Part shown: positions 12,698-22,218 of the stretch, piece by piece
How positions within the stretch are numbered: the first letter of the stretch is position 1
How the letters are laid out: each line of letters starts with the position of its first letter
Assembly (NCBI GenBank): GCA_030247885.1
Contig: JAPDRO010000022.1
Coordinates: 62,001-126,000 of the forward strand
DNA length: 64,000 bases
Source: Taxawa tesnikishii (nom. ined.)
Taxonomy: Eukaryota; Ascomycota; Dothideomycetes; Dothideales
Direction of reading: 5' to 3'
Translations under genes and position numbers: made by a program
The notes under the pieces: model-generated
What the model saw: the letters and a program-made list of their open reading frames with translations, nothing else
What the model was told of the DNA's origin: nothing
Database searches by the model: none

Positions 12698-13820
12698 TCA
12701 CTCATCCGCTTCGACAGTTTTAACTATTGTTGTCGGCTGCCATTCATCCGCATCTCCCCACCGATCAGCCGTCAAGCCCGCGCTTCCAGGATGCTTGTAA
12801 CCTTTCTCCAGTTGTCTTTCAAAGCTCACTTGTCTCAGCCTGTTGCTCTCCTTTGGTGTCAAAGAAAGGTAAATCTCCACACCAACGAGATGCAAGAATA
12901 ACGCCAACCACAACGCCATGCCAAAGCTGACGCCGAAACTCGCAGCAATCTGCTCAGGACGGCCTGAACTGAAGCTGAGATCCGCTTGTACAACGACAAG
13001 ACCGTTGACTGTAGCGTTAGGAATGCTGCACTGAGGGTAGTACTTCCGTACTGGATCGCTGGAACCGTATATAAAAGTGATCTCGTCGCAAGATCGGACG
13101 GTGTAATATCTGTCCACGGCTGAGATGATGCTTGCACAGATGATCATGATAAGGCGCATCGTAATGATAGTGCCTAAGTAAAACATCGCTCGCAGCATCC
13201 AAGCACGGTGCTGGTCGATCTGGAGGCGTTTGATGTTGTAGTACGCCATGGCGATGCTGATGGTCGTGATAATGACCAGCACGCCCACACCGGCTTGGGT
13301 TTCGAGTGTTCCTCCGAAAGACCGGCGACATATCATGAGAGCCCCGACGTTGGCGATTAGGACCAGCAGGATGATGATGTACCCGTTGATTCGGTGCACG
13401 ATCAGGAATTTGTGGCGGATGGCGGGAACGAATTGCCAGACCATGAGCAAGCCGGCTGGAAGTATGGCACCGAGGTGGAGCGTGATACCGACTCGATAGT
13501 GGCCGCTGCGGTACCAGTACCACTCTCCCGGTGAGGCACTGCTGGCGAAGCTGCTTGTTGCTGATCCACCAATGTTCAGATAGGAGAGGCGTGCTAAGCT
13601 GAAACCAAGCATAGCGCCTGCGAAGATGATCCCTGACAAGATCAGCAAGACGTAAAGTGTATCATCTTCTGTACATACATAGCGGGAAGTTGTAGCCTTT
13701 TTGGAAGCCAAGCGAACGGTATATTTTCTGCCAGAGAGATACTGGTCTGGTAAGGCTGCTCTCGGATTGAGATGCTGGAGTCTCGGTGAGCCCAGCCGCG
13801 ATGGTTGAGTCTGGATGCAT
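12698..13820 (-). CDS. DUF2306-type multi-pass membrane protein
   Basis: Two exons, 13820-13679 and 13632-12698, with a 46-nt intron (donor GTATGT, acceptor TCAG) give 358 residues. This model replaces a longer single-exon reading from 13948. Only the spliced frame reads VSLWQKIYRSLGFQKGYNF directly before the first membrane helix, which is the usual start of this family. There are about seven hydrophobic segments, including GAILPAGLLMVWQFVPAIRH followed by HRINGYIIILLVLIANVGAL and CRRSFGG. The conserved His and Arg residues between helices suggest a cytochrome b561-like bundle, but no function is established. Very short tail. Probably a plasma-membrane or vacuolar protein. Confidence 0.82.
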
Positions 13821-14536
13821 TGTGGAAGTCCACAGACTAGTACTCGGATGAATTGAGCAGTCGCGTTATGGGTAGGTAACAGTGTGGTTGGAGCTGACGG
13901 ACCACATTCTGGGCGAGGAGGAGCATTCTTATATACCAAGTAGAGCATTCGATCCCTGGGAAGGCCTCGACATGTCGGCCCTGGTATAGCATCACTTTCG
14001 AATACTTACGTCCGTGACAAGAACTCAGTCTATACGAGATGCTGTACGTCCGGGACAGACATGAAGATTGGTCGTCTTCCGCATCGGGTCTTGTTTGCGC
14101 GGGGGACCGGTCCATCGGTCAGGAACAACTCGCGAGCGGCTCGTCGTATGACTCGTTAACGCACGTTGCGCATGATCGAGTTGTTGCCATTGCGGCATGG
14201 TATAGAAGCGGGGGCTGTGTTCAAGACGGCCGTAATGTCGGTGCCACTCCGCTAATCCTGTTCGGGTCGATGCTGCGCCGCTAATCCTCTTCGAGTCAAG
14301 CTGCACTTTGGCGATCCTTTGATCTCTCGGCCGGAGGAGCAACTCGATCCCAAGCATCAACATGCCAGCCCCGCAAATGATTGATTTTTTACCAGCGTTA
14401 CAGCACAGCAGATGATCCATCAGATTTTGTGGTCGAATTAACGCTACGGCCGCGAGATTGAGGCTGTGTCTGAGTTCTCCAGATCTTGGCTGGCGATGTG
14501 ATCAGACCTTCATCCTTCTGTACCCAAACGTTCCTC
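13821..14536. other. Divergent intergenic region, no gene seen
   Basis: Lies between the starts of the DUF2306-type gene and the Zn2Cys6 regulator, which are transcribed away from each other. No element can be named. Confidence 0.5.
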
Positions 14537-14564
14537 CTGCCCACCTGCCCACCTGCCCACCTGC
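14537..14564. repeat. Tandem 8-mer CTGCCCAC, 3.5 copies
   Basis: Perfect short tandem repeat ending 78 bases upstream of the Zn2Cys6 start codon, inside the likely promoter. Confidence 0.85.
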
Positions 14565-14642
14565 TTAGAGGGTGCCTCTCGTGCAAAGAACACCGGACGT
14601 CTCTCTCCGATTACCTGAGCAACTCGTAATTATTCGTGTGTA

Positions 14643-16235
14643 ATGGTTCATACAGGCAGGCCAAGCAGAGGGTGTCAAGTCTGCCGAAAGCGTCGCATCA
14701 AAGTACGCTGCATCGACTTGATTCGAAGGAAAGGCTCTGACACATCGTTAGTGCGATGAAGCTAAACCAAGCTGCTCGCAGTGTCTGAAGAAGAAAATCG
14801 TCTGCCCGGGTTACAAGTCTCAGTTTGATGTTGCTTGGAGGGACCAGAACCAAGTAGCGGAGAATAATGTAAGACGGCGAACGAACGCCGTTGACAAGGC
14901 AGACCGAGATCACGAAGCGCGCCGGCAGTTGACGAAAGTCATGGCGCCGAACCTCAACGCTGTGTCACAGGACTTTGCGAGCTATGCAATCGACTTCTTT
15001 CTCACATCGTACGTACTGATACCATATCCAAGCCCAGTCGTGAGTCGAGGTTTTTGGAGATGCATCTACCCAATATGGTTAGAGACCAAGCCAACGTCGC
15101 CTTTGAGGCCGGCTCTTGCTGCGGTAGCTTCATGCCTTCTCGAGGCATGGTCACTGTTGATACCCGATGCACCCTTAGCGTTCTCCCGGATGCAAAACCT
15201 TGAAGCCGTTGCGGCTTTGAGGAAAAGCCTGCAGAACACCGATGGCGATGGCGACGACGTCCTCCTGGCAGCTCTTCTACTAGATATGTACGAAAACCTC
15301 AGGGGATTCCTGTGGTCGAGGCCCGTCAGTAGCACTCACACAAGCGGCATCATCGCAATGGTCGAACACCGACGACGGTCTCCCGTCGTTTCAAAGTCAC
15401 CATTGTCTCAAAGACTAATACTCGGAGCCCGAAATCAAGTCGTCGGGAGGGCTATGAACAACGTCCATCCTCTTCCATCGAACGTTTTCGCCTGGGCCAG
15501 TTCGGCACCAGACGTCCCCAACACGACCGCATTTCAGCTTGACGAACTCGACATCCAGCTAGCGAACATCCAAGGCCTGACCTCGCAACTCGACACGTCC
15601 GCTGCTGAAGGCCAGCATGTTTCGGCTTGGGAGGTATTGAAGATAGCCTACGAAACCGATCAACAATACGTGGCATGGGCACGCAAAATCTCCACCGTGC
15701 CTGTTTCAGTGTCTGGTCCAGAGTGCATTCCCCCAGTGTGAAGGAAGCCGGGATCTACCAGGACTGTTGTCATGTCTACGAGAACATCCACATTGCCTAC
15801 GCATTCAACTGCTATCGGAGTTCGCGCATCAAGCTCCAGCTAGCAATACTCACCTGCCTGTCGCAGCTGGGAAACAGTATCGGCTGCATCGACGGTTCAT
15901 TAGCCGCACATGAGGTGATTCAAGACCTGGTGGATGAAATGTGTGCCAGTGTACCGTTCCACCTCGGAGATCGGACGATCATTGGACGTATTGACGACAA
16001 GACGGTACAGTATCCGCACATTGCAGGGTCACCGGTTCCCGATGAGCACTACATAGGAGCCGCTGCCATGGGGGTTGGTTTCGCTACGCGACTTGGGGAG
16101 CTCCTTGCATTGAAATTGCCACTAAGAGATGGGCAGCGGCAGTGGATTGGGCAGCAATTGCGTCGTGTCATGAAGATATATGCTGTACAGCCGCCGGCTC
16201 CGTCCCGAGTGGAAGCACAGTGTAACGCACGATGA
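14643..16235 (+). CDS. Zn2Cys6 (Gal4-type) transcription factor with fungal-specific domain
   Basis: Start at 14643. Exon 1 is 14643-14702 and the intron 14703-14751 interrupts the zinc cluster. The spliced cluster reads CQVCRKRRIKCDEAKPSCSQ followed by CLKKKIVC, with all six cysteines present. The rest resembles the DUF3468-type regulatory region: a helix pair around FASYAIDFFLTSYVLI, then ALAAVASCLLEAWSLL, LLLDMYENLR and VYENIHIAYAFNCYRSSRI. The frame changes by one missing base in the C5 run 15730-15734, just before KEAGIYQDCC; the C-terminal 160 residues then continue in family register to 16235. Likely a nuclear regulator of nearby or metabolic genes; target unknown. No cluster of metabolic enzymes lies beside it. 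Confidence 0.85.
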
Positions 16236-16613
16236 ATGGGAATATCCTTCTACTCGAAAAACTAGATGGATGCTTGGCAAAGTACACTTAGAAGCCGGTG
16301 TTTTTCCAAGGCCGTCGGCGGTATACATTGAGGTCTTGCCGACATGCTGGTCTTGAACAGTCGTCTCGAGCATCGAACAGATATCTTTCCACCGGAGCGG
16401 CCCTCTATGGGTCACGGCTTTTGAGGGTCCGCCCTCGCGCGCGCATGGCATCACAAGAACTGATGCATTCTAATCGTATCACCCACGCCAAGGACTGTAA
16501 AAGTGTTGCAACTCTTGCCAGGTATGGCATAAAAAAGCTCACCGAAACCCAGCTGAACTACGTGAAACAGAGGCATGCACACACACACACACCCGGACCA
16601 GTTGGAGCGCCAA
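16236..16613. other. Intergenic, short CA repeat, no gene seen
   Basis: Between the regulator and the tRNA-like gene. A short (CA)n run lies at about 16577-16592. No coding content recognised. Confidence 0.5.
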
Positions 16614-16751
16614 ATGATTCGGCCCGGGCTCGAACCGGGGACCACCAGTGGACCATGAGACATGTTAGACTGGTCTGATTGGATGTTAGTAGATGGATTT
16701 GGAGAAGAGGAATGGAGGAACGAACGTGATAACCAACTACACCACCGAACC
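16614..16751 (-). tRNA. tRNA-Val-like gene, candidate anticodon AAC, with unusual insertions
   Basis: Read on the minus strand from 16751: the acceptor strand GGTTCGG pairs with CCGAATC at 16621-16615 (one G-U), discriminator A at 16614. The D arm GTGTAGTTGGTTATCAC is the one usual in eukaryotic tRNA-Val. The T arm is CCCGG-TTCGAGC-CCGGG, perfectly paired. The only anticodon stem I can find is CCAGT/ACTGG enclosing CTAACA, anticodon AAC, with about 12 extra nt at the canonical intron position after base 37. A further 50 nt or so separates the D arm from this stem, which is not a normal place for a eukaryotic tRNA intron. It may be a real gene with an odd insertion or a tRNA pseudogene. Confidence 0.6.
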
Positions 16752-17442
16752 GATGTTTAGCCGGCACCCTTTTGACCAAGATACATCTTCTGCACGCTAT
16801 GGCATCGCGCGCTAACCTGGTCGAGTCGAGAACCCTCAAAAACCAGCTTGGCACTCAATCAACCAGTGAACACTGAATCAAGTGCTGCCAAAATTGTTCA
16901 CATCTCCACATACGTCGCCAGGTGTCCTGGAGTTGCACTGTGGGGTTGTTGTTCTCAAGTTAAGTGCGATTCTTCCATAATTCACTCATCTATGTCATTC
17001 GAGATATCACCAAAGCAATCCGTTTATATCTACACACGATCTCTTGCTGCGTTTGTTTGTGTAGCTTGGAAGCATGGAATAACTGTGTACGGACGCGAAG
17101 CCTGGCCTGCGACGGGTAGAGCTTGGAAGGCGAGGCCTTTCTGCTATCCGGACACCCTGATACGACAACGCCAGGATGCCTTCACCGGGAACAAAGACTG
17201 GCGACGAAGCGCCAGGGAACGTCTTTGCGATGTTCCCTGAGGCTTCCCTTTGTGACGGCGGCCGCGGTACCAAAAGCACGCTTTTAGTGGATAAAGAAAA
17301 CATGCACGTCCAGAAGCGGCGACTTCACCCATCCGAAAAAAAAAACAAAGACCACTTGCATCACAAACGACACGTCCGACTTAATCAATATCTCAGATAC
17401 TACGCCTCAGCTTGACAGCTCCATTCCACTCCATCTGTCGAT
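16752..17442. other. Intergenic, no gene seen
   Basis: 5' flank of the kinase gene, beyond the tRNA-like gene. Nothing recognisable. Confidence 0.5.
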
Positions 17443-18895
17443 ATGGCACAGATCCCGCCAGCGCCAAATAAATACGACCGGGAACTCGCGCGCTTGAAAG
17501 ACGACCTCCAGCGCTTTTATCCTGACACCGACGCACAAAACAGGAGGATCATCCACCAGCCTATCCAACTAGCTCAGAGAGCTGTTGTAATCGCTAACGC
17601 AAGCGAGGACGCCGCATGGAGAGCGTTCCTCCGCGCTGAAACTCTGCGGCCCAATGCCAACGCTGACTGGGTTGGCGGATGGCAACTGGGGACCGGGGCT
17701 CACGCGAGAACCGGGGTATGGGTCCGGGTCGCGGGCGCCACTGGATCTGTGCAGGAGAGGATGGTGATCAAGGAAGTCGATTGTGCCCCGGCGACAGTAC
17801 CGCGTGAGGTTGCAGTCCACACACGATTACGTAGCCCCCAGAGTCTGCAGCAGTCGAGACATCTGGTGGAGCTGATTTCCCATGCGCCGGATTTGCGGGA
17901 TCCTGCTAATCCAAGATATCGTCTCTATTTGGAGTTCTGTCCTCACGGAGATCTTATGGATCTGATGGTCGACCAGTATGGAAAGGGCCGGAATCGGTGA
18001 GTTGGCTGGAAGTCGCACCGAGAGAGACAGCCAGGTGCTGACAAGTGGAAAACAGTTTGGCGGTTGGCTTGAGAGCAGCAGGTAGAGATCGCGATGTCGT
18101 GGGCCATCTTCCGGAACCCTTTCTCTGGTAGTCCTCCCTGTTGGAATTCTCGGCTTTGTCACTCGTTAACACTTCGGCAGGTTCCTGTTCGAATCTCTCG
18201 TGCAGGCCGCCCGCGACCTCGAGACGGCAGTTCCTGGAGATGTTGTGGTCCACGGTGACCTAAAACCCGAGAATGTGTTTCTCAGCGACCCTGACCCAAA
18301 CAGCTGGAGGTTGTATCCCACTATAAAGATGGCCGATTTTGATGGTTCTCGCATTACGAATGCCGCAGATCCGGGGAATCCTGGAGCCTTCTGGGGTGAT
18401 GCGATGACCGACGGTTACATCTCAACAGAGCAATGGCTCCCTCCCTGGTATGGAACTCCCCTCCTTTCCGTACCGACGTGCCATGGAACCTGCTCCAACC
18501 TGTTCCCCCTCTCTTAGACCGGTGCACTCAAAACTCGGTCCGGTGAACATTTTCCAGATTGGTAAGGCCCCCTTTCGCCGCACCATCTCTCTCCGCACAA
18601 CAACAACCCTCATTAACTCCTTGTAGGCATGATCATGTACGCAAGCCTCACTTTGCGGAGTCCGGTCCAGCCCCTGATCCACCCTTCGCGCACGTGGGGT
18701 AACGTCCTAGATAACAGGAGGGTTTACGATATTGATCCCGACAACCGCTATACCCAAGAGCTCAAGAACCAGATCCGCGACTGCTTGAGGTACAATCCTG
18801 CATATCGGCCCACGGCACAAGACCTGCTCATCGATTTCGCGTTACATAGGGGCGGAGAGCGAGGGGCATGGATACGCCCACAGGCAGGCTATTGA
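17443..18895 (+). CDS. Divergent protein kinase-like protein (HGD and DFD variants)
   Basis: Supported exons are 17443-17996, 18086-18127, 18181 to about 18449, a short exon ending at 18566, and the last from about 18628. The kinase fold is seen from GWQLGTGAHARTGVWVRV (degenerate glycine loop), MVIKEVD (candidate lysine), LYLEFCPHGDLMDLM (hinge), GHLPEPFLWFLFESLVQAA across a splice, the catalytic loop VVHGDLKPENVF and KMADFDGSR. The usual HRD is HGD and DFG is DFD, as in a fungal group of atypical kinases. The junction of the third and fourth exons is unresolved. After LLIDFA the frame that continues family-like (GHGYAHRQAIEEVKE) is shifted by one base and would end at 19058 instead of 18895. 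Substrate unknown. Confidence 0.7.
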
Positions 18896-19474
18896 AGAAG
18901 TCAAGGAATCCGTATCTGGTTTGCAATCCGCTGAAGGACAGGTACAGAGTGGGCTTGAGTATCAAATCGTTGCCGCCGATGAGGTATGGACTGAGGAAGG
19001 TGCGGCATCGGTGATGTATGGGTCACTCGTAAACAGTCCTTGTATATCTGCTACGTAGTGCGTAACCGTATCATGCATGTCCACGCATGTCACTGTGAAA
19101 CCGCAGATGTATTTTATCTCCAACAAAATCGTGTAACTTCCGCGATAGAACCCCGCCCCCCCAAAACACCTCTAAGGCTCATGGCGAGCGCGATGTTTCT
19201 TTGTTCCCTAGCCAATTTCACCCACCAACCCACGAACTGACGACGTGTTCTTCTTCACTCTGGGCGATGGAAACATCACGACTGTACAGATTTCCCAAGC
19301 AGGGGTATCCATAACGTATATACAACACGGTCATCAATCAACGTATCTCCTTCCACACACCTTCACCTCCTCTTCATCCTCTTCTCGCCGCCCCTCTCCC
19401 CTTCCCCCTCTCTTCCCAAGCCCCTCACACACCCCCCATCGTCCCAACAGTCGCTCCCGGCAGGATCCGTACCA
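18896..19474. other. Convergent intergenic region
   Basis: 3' flanks of the kinase-like gene and the ATPase inhibitor gene. The first 160 bases may still be kinase coding sequence in a shifted frame. Otherwise nothing seen. Confidence 0.4.
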
Positions 19475-19840
19475 TTACTCAGCCTTCCCCTCCGGATGTT
19501 CCCGCTCGCTCTGCCCCGCCGTCTGCTTCTGCAAATCCTCCATATGCGCGCCGTGGTCCTCGACGTTGTCGGCCTGGCGGTCGGCGGCAATGCTCTCCTC
19601 GCCTCTGCTGGCCAGGTTGCGGTCCCAGTGGCCCTCGCCCCGCTCTTGCTTGCGCAGGTGCTCCTGCTTGTGCGCCTCGACCTCTTCGGCGCTGCGGTCC
19701 GCGTCTTCTTTGATGGCGAGGCGCGCGAGGGCGGAGAAGGGCCGGGCGGTGGGCGTGGTGCGGGTGCTGCGGCGGGTGACGCACCGCAGGGTTTGGGGAG
19801 TGGCGCCCAGAGCGCGGGTGCTGCGGACGAGGGATTGCAT
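19475..19840 (-). CDS. Mitochondrial F1F0-ATPase inhibitor (IATP family)
   Basis: Single exon of 121 residues. The N-terminus MQSLVRSTRALGATPQTLR is basic and Ser/Thr-rich with no acidic residue over about 37 positions, as expected of a matrix-targeting peptide, and ends near TARPFSALAR. The inhibitory helix region follows: GEGHWDRNLASRGEESIAAD. A charged, coiled-coil-like C-terminus ends HMEDLQKQTAGQSEREHPEG. The family binds the F1 sector and blocks ATP hydrolysis when the membrane potential collapses. It is somewhat longer than the yeast inhibitor, as is usual in filamentous fungi. Start at 19840 is the only ATG before the targeting peptide. Confidence 0.88.
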   Translation of the reverse strand: MQSLVRSTRALGATPQTLRCVTRRSTRTTPTARPFSALARLAIKEDADRSAEEVEAHKQEHLRKQERGEGHWDRNLASRGEESIAADRQADNVEDHGAHMEDLQKQTAGQSEREHPEGKAE

Positions 19841-20363
19841 TGCTTGACGGGGGTTTTTTTGTGGGAGGTGTGGGCTTTGGGGTTGCCCTGGTGGGTGGTT
19901 AGTTTCGGGGGTGGGGGCTCAACGGTAGCTCCGCTGGACCGGGCGTTGACTTGCTCTTGATGTACTGGTTCTCGGCGTAGTTGAACAGGACGTTGAGCCA
20001 GAGGAGTTCAGTTAACTAGGAGGATGCAATTGTCCGGACGTGATGCTTTACAGAGAGGAAGCAGGCGGTTGCAGTAAGGTCGAGGTATGGAGATATGAGA
20101 GATGCGATCATGGCCAAGCTCCTGCGCGGTGACGTATATAGGGCACTACACATATATATACAGGAAGCACGTGAAGTCGTCAAACACACTTTGCATTATT
20201 GCAACACACATACGCAACTGCTCTGTCCTTTACCGCGTAGGTTCCGTCTTGTCGCTACTGAACACACATTTTTAGCCTGTCATCTGTACACTACCCTACC
20301 TTTGCCGTGCGTTCCCCTTTCACGCAGCCTACTGGTCATAGCCCACAACCAACGGCGGCAACC
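19841..20363. other. Divergent intergenic region
   Basis: Shared upstream region of the ATPase inhibitor and the isochorismatase-like gene. No element named. Confidence 0.5.
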
Positions 20364-20994
20364 ATGAAGACGGCTCTGCTAGTTATCGACATGCAAAACT
20401 TCTTCCACCCCATGGTGACATCTGCAATCCCACATGTCCAAACTCTCTGCAACCTCTTTCGTTCGTCTTCCCAACCAATCGTTTTCACGCAACACGGCCA
20501 CCCCAAGGAGGAGCTCACACCTCCGTACAAGAACCAGCTCGTCCGCAAGTACAGCCTCTGCCTCCCCTCCCGCTCTTCGCAAACAGCCATTGATCGTCGT
20601 CGATAGATGGGGCCCGGACGGGTCCATCCACCGCGGCAGTGCCGACTGGAAGCTGATCCCCGCCGTTGAGAAGTTGGCGCGGGGGTTCGAGGACTGCTCG
20701 CGGGTGGACAAGAACACATACGATGCCTTCATCAACACGCCACTGGAGGCCATGTTGCGCGAAAAGGGCGTGGGGAGAGTCGTGGTGTGTGGCGTGATGA
20801 CTGACTGTTGCTGCGACACGACGGCCAGGAGTGCGTTCAACCGCGGCTTCGAGACCTGGTTGGTTGCGGATGCGTGCGGGAGCGCCAATGCTGCCCAGCA
20901 CAAGGCTGGATTGAAGGGGTTCGGGTTCGCGTTTGGTGATGTGCTGCACACGGACGATGCTGTGGCGGCGCTGAAGAGGGATTGGGAGAGCTAG
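20364..20994 (+). CDS. Isochorismatase-like cysteine hydrolase
   Basis: Two exons, 20364-20548 and 20607-20994, with a 58-nt intron give 190 residues. The catalytic triad positions of the superfamily are visible: Asp in LLVIDMQNFF near residue 10, Lys in VDKNTYDAF, and Cys in VCGVMTDCCCDTTARSAFNR, where three adjacent cysteines make the nucleophile position slightly ambiguous (the family norm is the first Cys after the MTD/T turn). The conserved cis-peptide turn VCGVMTD is intact. Cytosolic, no signal peptide. Members cleave isochorismate, nicotinamide or other amides; nothing here fixes the substrate, and the neighbours give no hint. Confidence 0.9.
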
Positions 20995-21773
20995 CGAGGG
21001 CACAAAGCGACACCCTGTTCGCTGTCACTTGTTTTGGTTGCGGTAGTCGGACTTGTCGCTTTGCAGACAGGGCTCAGGTGATTATCTGGAATCACGACAG
21101 CTGGCCTCGCTATATTCCCTTTTGGACTATATTTGATGTTCGCTGCAACGAAACTTGCAGTCCGCTGTGCCTGTGTATCGGCAACATTGTCCTCAAAAAG
21201 AGTCGCGGTTTACTATGCTCGAGTTGAAGGACAGGATCGCGAGAAAGCTATTGATGAGAGAGAGAGACGTCGAATCCATTGGTGATTGCGGAGAGAAAGA
21301 TCAGGAAAACACCGAGGTTCAGTCGACGTAGGCCCGGTTCGCGCCACCATTGATGGTGCGTGTTTCTGGGAGGAAAAGATCACTCCCAAACGATAAGAAC
21401 CTCTCTCCCTATCACTGCCACAGAAGGCGATGCTGTCTAGGATCGTCCGCGGAGGGCAGGATACGATTGTGTGGGTATGAGCGGAAACGATAGTCGTTGC
21501 ATGCTAAATCACCCATTCATCGTGACCCGTTCATCGTGTATGAACTCAGAACAAGGAAGAATTCGAAGGGAAGCATCGGATGCGTTATCCACACTCGTTG
21601 CCCCCTCGTGAGCTACCGCGGGCGGACACGACTATACGCAGAGTCCACACAAACAGCCCAGACAGTCGTCGTTGCCGCACAAGGACTAACAATAGTTTCC
21701 CCTTCTCCCCTTCTGGCTTTTCCCGAATCCTATCTTCCGCTCCCCTCCCTGGTAAAGTTGCCGAAACGGCCCA
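20995..21773. other. Convergent intergenic region, no gene seen
   Basis: 3' flanks of the isochorismatase-like gene and Zds1. No recognisable content. Confidence 0.5.
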
Positions 21774-22181
21774 TCACCAAAGATCCCCGTCCTTGTCTGC
21801 ATCCTCATCGTCCCAAAGCCCTTTCTGCTCGACCACTGGTTCATCCTTGCGGAAGCCCAGATAATCGTGTCCGCTGCTGACGTTGTACCCATTCGCGCGT
21901 TGGCTCGACTGCGAGTAGTGCGAGCCCCTAGAGTCCGGCCTCTCCCTCTCGTCCACACTCGACCGAGCAGAAGAAGCCAAGCTGCCGGTTTCAGCAGCTT
22001 GCTCAGCGCCAGCCGTGGCGGAGCCGCCCTGTTGTTTGCCAACGTCAGCCATAACCCGCGCCCGACATCGTTGTTGCCGTGAGAAGGACAGCCCCAATCG
22101 CCTAACTCACCTCCTGCCACTTCTGGTGCTCCTCCTGCTGTCTTTGCTCCTGCTGCGGAGCCCGTTCCTCATGCTTGCTCC

Positions 22182-22218
<37 letters not shown>

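Noticed and set aside
12698-13948. Single-exon reading of the DUF2306-type gene from 13948
   Set aside because: A 46-nt intron with good splice sites gives a family-like N-terminus in another frame from 13820.
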